64,000 nucleotides of DNA from Rhea pennata (taxonomy: Eukaryota; Chordata; Aves; Rheiformes; Rheidae), in NCBI RefSeq assembly GCF_028389875.1, contig NC_084671.1, positions 5,843,001 to 5,907,000 on the forward strand. The letters are read 5' to 3'. The notes beneath the pieces are model-generated. The model saw only the letters and a list, made by a program, of their open reading frames with translations. It was not told the DNA's origin and ran no database searches. Made by a program: the position numbers and the translations under genes. This document shows, piece by piece, positions 61,401 through 64,000 of this stretch. Positions within the stretch are counted from its first letter, which is position 1. Every line of letters begins with the position of its first letter.

Positions 61401-63103
61401 CATATCTAACTTCTACTCTTTACCTAAACAATGCTTGTGAAGTGCTTGTTGACCTCTTCCTGGTCAAAGGCTGTCAAGGCACCTTCATTTAGTCACTTTC
61501 CACTCTTGCTTTTATAGGCAACCTATTTTCATGGTTATTTCAAGTTGTTTTGTGAGTGTTCTTCACTGAGTGGTGATCTCCCCATTTCCTCTTACATGAA
61601 GCTTTTACTTTCCTGCTTTTCTCCCAACAAATCTAAGGACTCATCTGTGTGGAGAGATGCTGAGACGTGTTGTAAATTAACATGGTCATGCAGTAGCCTG
61701 GTGATTCAGCTGCGCTGCTTTTGAACTGGCCAGTATCTGGCTAGTCAATGAGCAACAGAAGAGGCTGTCTGTGCTTGCATCTGTCCATGTGGTTGTGCCT
61801 TTTGTGTGCGACAGTTACTACTTACTGTTCAGCTGTAATTTTTGAGCTCCTCTGTATTTTATCAACCTTTCTTAAAGTATGAAGTCTCTGAGATAGAGAC
61901 CTTTTTGCTATAGTAACAAATTCAGTAGGGATCTCTCTGATCTTCTAGGTTGCTCAGTAGTGCCAGTGTGGTTGAAAAGTTCTCACTATTTAGTTTTACT
62001 TTTTTAATCAGTTTTGTTGACTTGTCATTCTAGCGAGCTCACTGTGCTATCTGCACTGACCGAATATGGGGCCTGGGTCGCCAGGGATATAAATGCATCA
62101 ATTGTAAACTCCTTGTTCACAAGAAGTGTCACAAGCTTGTCAGTATTGAATGTGGCCGCCATACACTACAACCAGTAAGTAAAATTTATCTGAAAAATTG
62201 TCTTAAGAAAAGAAGCTCATTTTATACTAGTGATTTTCAAACTATCTGCAAGTAATTACAGTATATGAAACTTAAAGGTTTATCATTCTGCATGGCTACT
62301 CTGACACTTTGCAAGAAAGTGTCACTATGCAGAGTCACTATGCAGAATGATAAATTTAGTGGCAAGATGAGTGTATATAATTCTTGCTTTTTTCTGTGTC
62401 AAAAATAAACATAATTGATATTTTTATCATCCTCCACTATGTTATGTAGCATGAATATGCTATTTTACATCTTCAAAGTAAAGTACAAATGAAATCTCAA
62501 AGTCTGTTGGGTTATTAGACTGTTACTCATCTTGCAGAAAAGGAAGATGAGGCGCAGAAGTTGGGACTTTTCTTCCATGAGATTCAATCATCCTCAGTTC
62601 CTAGAAAAATCAGATGAATACTGCTTCTGAATTATTAAACATGAGACAGCTAGAAGTCTGTATCTTGTGAATTCATTTGACTAACGTTTGTGTTACTAAA
62701 CTACCTGACAGACTGATGCCACTTGTGCTTTTGTGTCTCATTTCCCATCTGCTATACTTCTTTTTTTTTTTTCTGTTGTACTAAGCTGTCATTTCAGAAT
62801 CTTCTGGAAGCTTGTCTAAACTTCTGGAAAATTGATAGAATAAGGACTGCAGTTGTTCCTTTTATTGTATATAGATCAGAACAGCATTCATATTGATTAA
62901 TCAAGGTTAAAAATTAGTTAGACTGTATTCCTCTGGGATAACTTGTCTCTAACATAAATTTGTTTTTCCCACTTGGACAGTCTGTTGTAAAAAAATCTGG
63001 TTACTAACTAATCTGATCTATAGAAATCATTGTTGTGCATATTTCCAGGAACCAGTAATGCCTATGGATCCATCATCAGTGCATCCAGATAATGTAGAAT
63101 CAG
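49741..63103 (+). CDS. PRKCI: Protein kinase C iota (atypical PKC), N-terminal 219 residues, continues past window
   Basis: Seven coding exons are joined by GT-AG introns in consistent phase. The protein is nearly identical to human PRKCI over this part. An Ala/Gly-rich N-terminus (residues 1-28) is followed by the PB1 domain (about 29-112), which binds PAR6 and p62, and the pseudosubstrate RRGARRWRK (130-138). A complete C1 zinc finger follows, with H145, C158, C161, C175, C178, H183, C186 and C194 in the HX12CX2CX13CX2CX4HX2CX7C pattern, and then the start of the hinge ([10 protein letters not shown]). The catalytic domain lies beyond 64000. This Ser/Thr kinase acts in the PAR polarity complex at the apical cortex and is insensitive to diacylglycerol. 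The start at 49741 matches human MPTQRD; a second in-frame ATG at 49771 (MSYAG) corresponds to the shorter historical human start. Confidence 0.96.
50632..50644 (+). repeat. Poly(G) run, 13 nt
   Basis: Uninterrupted G13 within PRKCI intron 1, outside the CpG island core. A potential structure-forming tract. Confidence 0.85.
55646..55697 (+). repeat. (TC)n plus T39 tract
   Basis: A short TC dinucleotide run followed by 39 consecutive T. On the minus strand it reads A39 and could be the tail of a minus-oriented retroposed sequence, but no source sequence is recognisable at 55700-55950. Confidence 0.85.
57373..57494 (+). CDS. PRKCI: PRKCI coding exon 2 (PB1)
   Basis: 122 nt. It encodes [36 protein letters not shown] and IDEE plus one base. 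Acceptor CTTGATCAG, donor AAG|GTAAAC. It follows the 7.5-kb intron 1. Confidence 0.97.
57779..57868 (+). CDS. PRKCI: PRKCI coding exon 3 (PB1)
   Basis: 90 nt. It encodes [20 protein letters not shown] and NKDSELLIH, the second half of PB1. Acceptor TCTTCAG, donor ATG|GTATGG (non-optimal at +3 to +6). Confidence 0.97.
57961..58157 (+). other. PRKCI: Possible alternative terminal exon of PRKCI (PB1-only isoform)
   Basis: A pyrimidine-rich acceptor (CTTTTGCTCTAG, AG at 57959-57960) precedes a 65-codon open frame. It is in phase with the exon 3 donor: CAT G|TC CAG gives LLIH then [20 protein letters not shown] and on to SCICD, with a stop at 58155-58157. Splicing it would give a 173-residue protein with PB1 but no pseudosubstrate, C1 or kinase domain. 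AATAAA signals at 58848-58853 and 58857-58862 could serve such a transcript. The peptide is not recognised. A chance ORF of this length is quite possible, so this is a hypothesis. Confidence 0.25.
58382..58446 (+). repeat. (TA)n / (CA)n compound microsatellite
   Basis: An alternating TA tract, then TGTATGTA, then CA repeats. Self-complementary TA may extrude a hairpin or cruciform. It is a source of spurious minus-strand ORFs rich in Tyr and Ile. Confidence 0.9.
58955..59064. repeat. Inverted repeat, about 110 bp
   Basis: CACATGAGAAAC (58958-58969) is repeated in inverse as GTTTCTCATGTG (59037-59048). Outside it, GGTCAC (58955-58960) pairs with GTGACC (59059-59064), the right side having an extra 10-bp ATCACTGGT-type insert. 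This could be a small foldback element or an RNA hairpin in PRKCI intron 3. Confidence 0.55.
59233..59283 (+). CDS. PRKCI: PRKCI coding exon 4
   Basis: 51 nt. It encodes [16 protein letters not shown] with flanking split codons. Acceptor TTCTTGCAG, donor ATA|GTAAGT. It links PB1 to the pseudosubstrate. Confidence 0.96.
59284..60521 (+). other. PRKCI: PRKCI intron 4
   Basis: 1.24 kb, with a (TTCC)n short tandem repeat near 60170-60187. No coding sequence is seen. Confidence 0.85.
60522..60607 (+). CDS. PRKCI: PRKCI coding exon 5 (pseudosubstrate, C1 start)
   Basis: 86 nt. It encodes [19 protein letters not shown] then TFQAKRFNR. The Ala in RRGARRWRK replaces the phosphoacceptor Ser/Thr, as in all atypical PKCs. 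Donor AGG|GTGAGA. Confidence 0.97.
60608..62033 (+). other. PRKCI: PRKCI intron 5
   Basis: 1.4 kb, AT-rich; nothing recognised beyond splice sites. Readthrough of exon 5 would add about 27 codons before a stop (60686-60688). Confidence 0.8.
62034..62174 (+). CDS. PRKCI: PRKCI coding exon 6 (C1 zinc finger)
   Basis: 141 nt, phase 0. It encodes [40 protein letters not shown] and GRHTLQP with all remaining zinc ligands. Acceptor TCATTCTAG, donor CCA|GTAAGT. Confidence 0.97.
62175..63048 (+). other. PRKCI: PRKCI intron 6
   Basis: 0.87 kb, including the nested hairpin at 62279-62354. Otherwise AT-rich and without features. Confidence 0.85.
62279..62354. repeat. Nested long hairpin in PRKCI intron 6
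   Basis: The outer arms TTTATCATTCTGCAT (62279-62293) and ATGCAGAATGATAAA (62340-62354) are perfectly complementary (15 bp). Inside, ACTCTG pairs with CAGAGT and GACACTTT with AAAGTGTC around a GCAAG loop. The right arm also carries a direct duplication of TCACTATGCAGA. The whole is a 76-nt imperfect hairpin on either strand. Confidence 0.8.
63049..63103 (+). CDS. PRKCI: PRKCI coding exon 7
   Basis: 55 nt, phase 0 in and phase 1 out. It encodes [18 protein letters not shown]. This is the variable hinge before the kinase domain and differs from human (MDQSSMHSDHAQ). Acceptor TTTCCAG, donor CAG|GTAAGA. Confidence 0.93.
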
Positions 63104-64000
63104 GTAAGATATGTAATTTTTTTCTTTAAGTTCTTTTAAGTAGTTGAAACATTAATTTGGGGATTTAAAATGAAATAGAATAATTCTAACCCGTTTACTT
63201 AGAAAAGTAAACAGCTTTATTTTTTTACTTTTGTTCAGAGAACATGAAAAATAAATCTGCTCCTGTATTAAGGGCGATGTAAGCCTAAAAATTCTTCAGT
63301 TGTCCATGCCTTCCAGTTCAAGAAACTACTCTAAAAATTAAAAGTGTTGGTTTCAAGTTGCACTTTTTCTATCAATTAGCTGTGTGTTTTAAATGTTCAA
63401 GTCAAACAAACGAGCCCTTCATAGATTTGCTGTGGAAAAATAGCAAATCTCTACTGATCGGTATCCAAACACTTTCATTCCTGTAGTGGTCAGAGGGGTA
63501 TTCTTGACATTTGAATTGGGATGTTGATAGTGATGCTTTCTGTGTGCAGCATCAAGATTAATCTGAATAGATCTCAAAATGCAGTTCTAAGGTTTTATAT
63601 TGATTAGGGAACTGAATTATATTGATTTGATTTGATTATATTGATTAGGGGACTGATTAGATGGTTAGGGGATGGGAGCATCTCTCTTATGAGGAAAGGC
63701 TGCAAGAGCTGGGCCTGTTGAGGCTGGAGAAGAGAAGACTGAGAGGGGGTCTTAATACCTTAAGGGAGGGTGTCAAGAGGATGGGGCCAGACTGTTTTCA
63801 GTGGTGCCAAGTGACGGGACAAGAGGCAGCAGGCACAAATTGAAACACAGGCAGTTCCACCTGAATATTTAGCCATAGCTGATTATTAATGCAGTATTGT
63901 GAAAGAATTATCCTGATGATTTTAAAACAAGAGTACCAATTTTTTATTCCCATTAGATGCATTTTAGTTGTGCCTCTCTCTGATTCAGATCTTGTGTGTG
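63104..64000 (+). other. PRKCI: PRKCI intron 7, start (runs off the window)
   Basis: Contains the CR1 fragment below and a short ATTGATT-rich tandem stretch (about 63597-63660). No further exon is visible before the window ends. Confidence 0.75.
63661..63868 (+). mobile_element. CR1 LINE fragment (3' region)
   Basis: It matches the well-known 3' part of avian/reptilian CR1 in sense orientation. The blocks are CTTATGAGGAAAGGCTGCAA, then GGCTGGAGAAGAGAAGACTG, then TTTTCAGTGGTGCCAAGTGA, GGGACAAGAGGCAGCAGGCA and AAACACAGGCAGTTCCACCT. It encodes the [17 protein letters not shown] tail of ORF2. The terminal short-octamer repeat of an intact CR1 is not seen, so it is truncated at both ends. The good preservation suggests a younger insertion than the remnant at 36740. 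Confidence 0.93.

Noticed and set aside
1-64000. CRISPR arrays, operons, phage or toxin systems, tRNA/rRNA genes
   Set aside because: None seen. The sequence is eukaryotic nuclear DNA with introns and CpG islands, and no regularly spaced repeats or cloverleaf sequences were noticed.

Overview
The window is nuclear DNA from a vertebrate, most likely a bird. It has long AT-rich introns, CpG-island promoters, a recognisable 3'-region CR1 LINE fragment and a low repeat load. Three protein-coding genes were identified by recalling their human orthologues and comparing protein sequence by eye. They are GPR160 (+ strand, one coding exon), PHC3 (- strand, 15 coding exons) and PRKCI (+ strand, first 7 coding exons only). 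The order GPR160 > < PHC3, PRKCI > matches human 3q26.2, so this is an ordinary conserved syntenic block. I see no prokaryotic-type system, CRISPR array or recognisable tRNA or rRNA gene.

Layout. 1-2040: a decayed coding segment with in-frame stops and a frameshift (about 685-1647), followed 360 bp later by a 31-nt A run; I could not identify the parent protein. 2320-3640: a CpG island with a 21-nt G run and two candidate GPR160 first-exon donors. 5186-6800: the GPR160 terminal exon with the whole 339-codon frame and two poly(A) signals. 6800-15921: about 9 kb with no gene, probably largely the PHC3 3' UTR, holding an 853-bp non-autonomous hAT/Charlie-like transposon (14306-15158). 15922-48068: PHC3 coding exons 15 to 1. 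All introns are GT-AG, the phases agree throughout, and the joined frame is 2991 nt (996 codons plus stop). Intron 6 holds an old CR1/L3-type reverse-transcriptase remnant and an unexplained 102-codon ORF.

48069-49740: a divergent promoter region between PHC3 and PRKCI with two CpG islands and NRF1-, E-box- and YY1-like motifs. 49741-63103: PRKCI exons 1-7, encoding the PB1 domain, pseudosubstrate and C1 zinc finger of atypical protein kinase C iota; the kinase domain lies beyond the window. 63661-63868: a CR1 fragment in PRKCI intron 7.

Function. PHC3 is a PRC1 Polycomb subunit with an FCS zinc finger and a SAM polymerisation domain. PRKCI is the polarity kinase that binds PAR6 through PB1. 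GPR160 is an orphan class-A-like receptor. They share a conserved neighbourhood, with no evidence of a common pathway. The most interesting new observations are a possible alternative terminal exon of PRKCI that would give a PB1-only protein (57961-58157), a long nested hairpin in PRKCI intron 6 (62279-62354), the hAT-like element, and the poly(A)-trailed fossil gene at the left edge. These are inferences from reading the sequence; no search or alignment was run.
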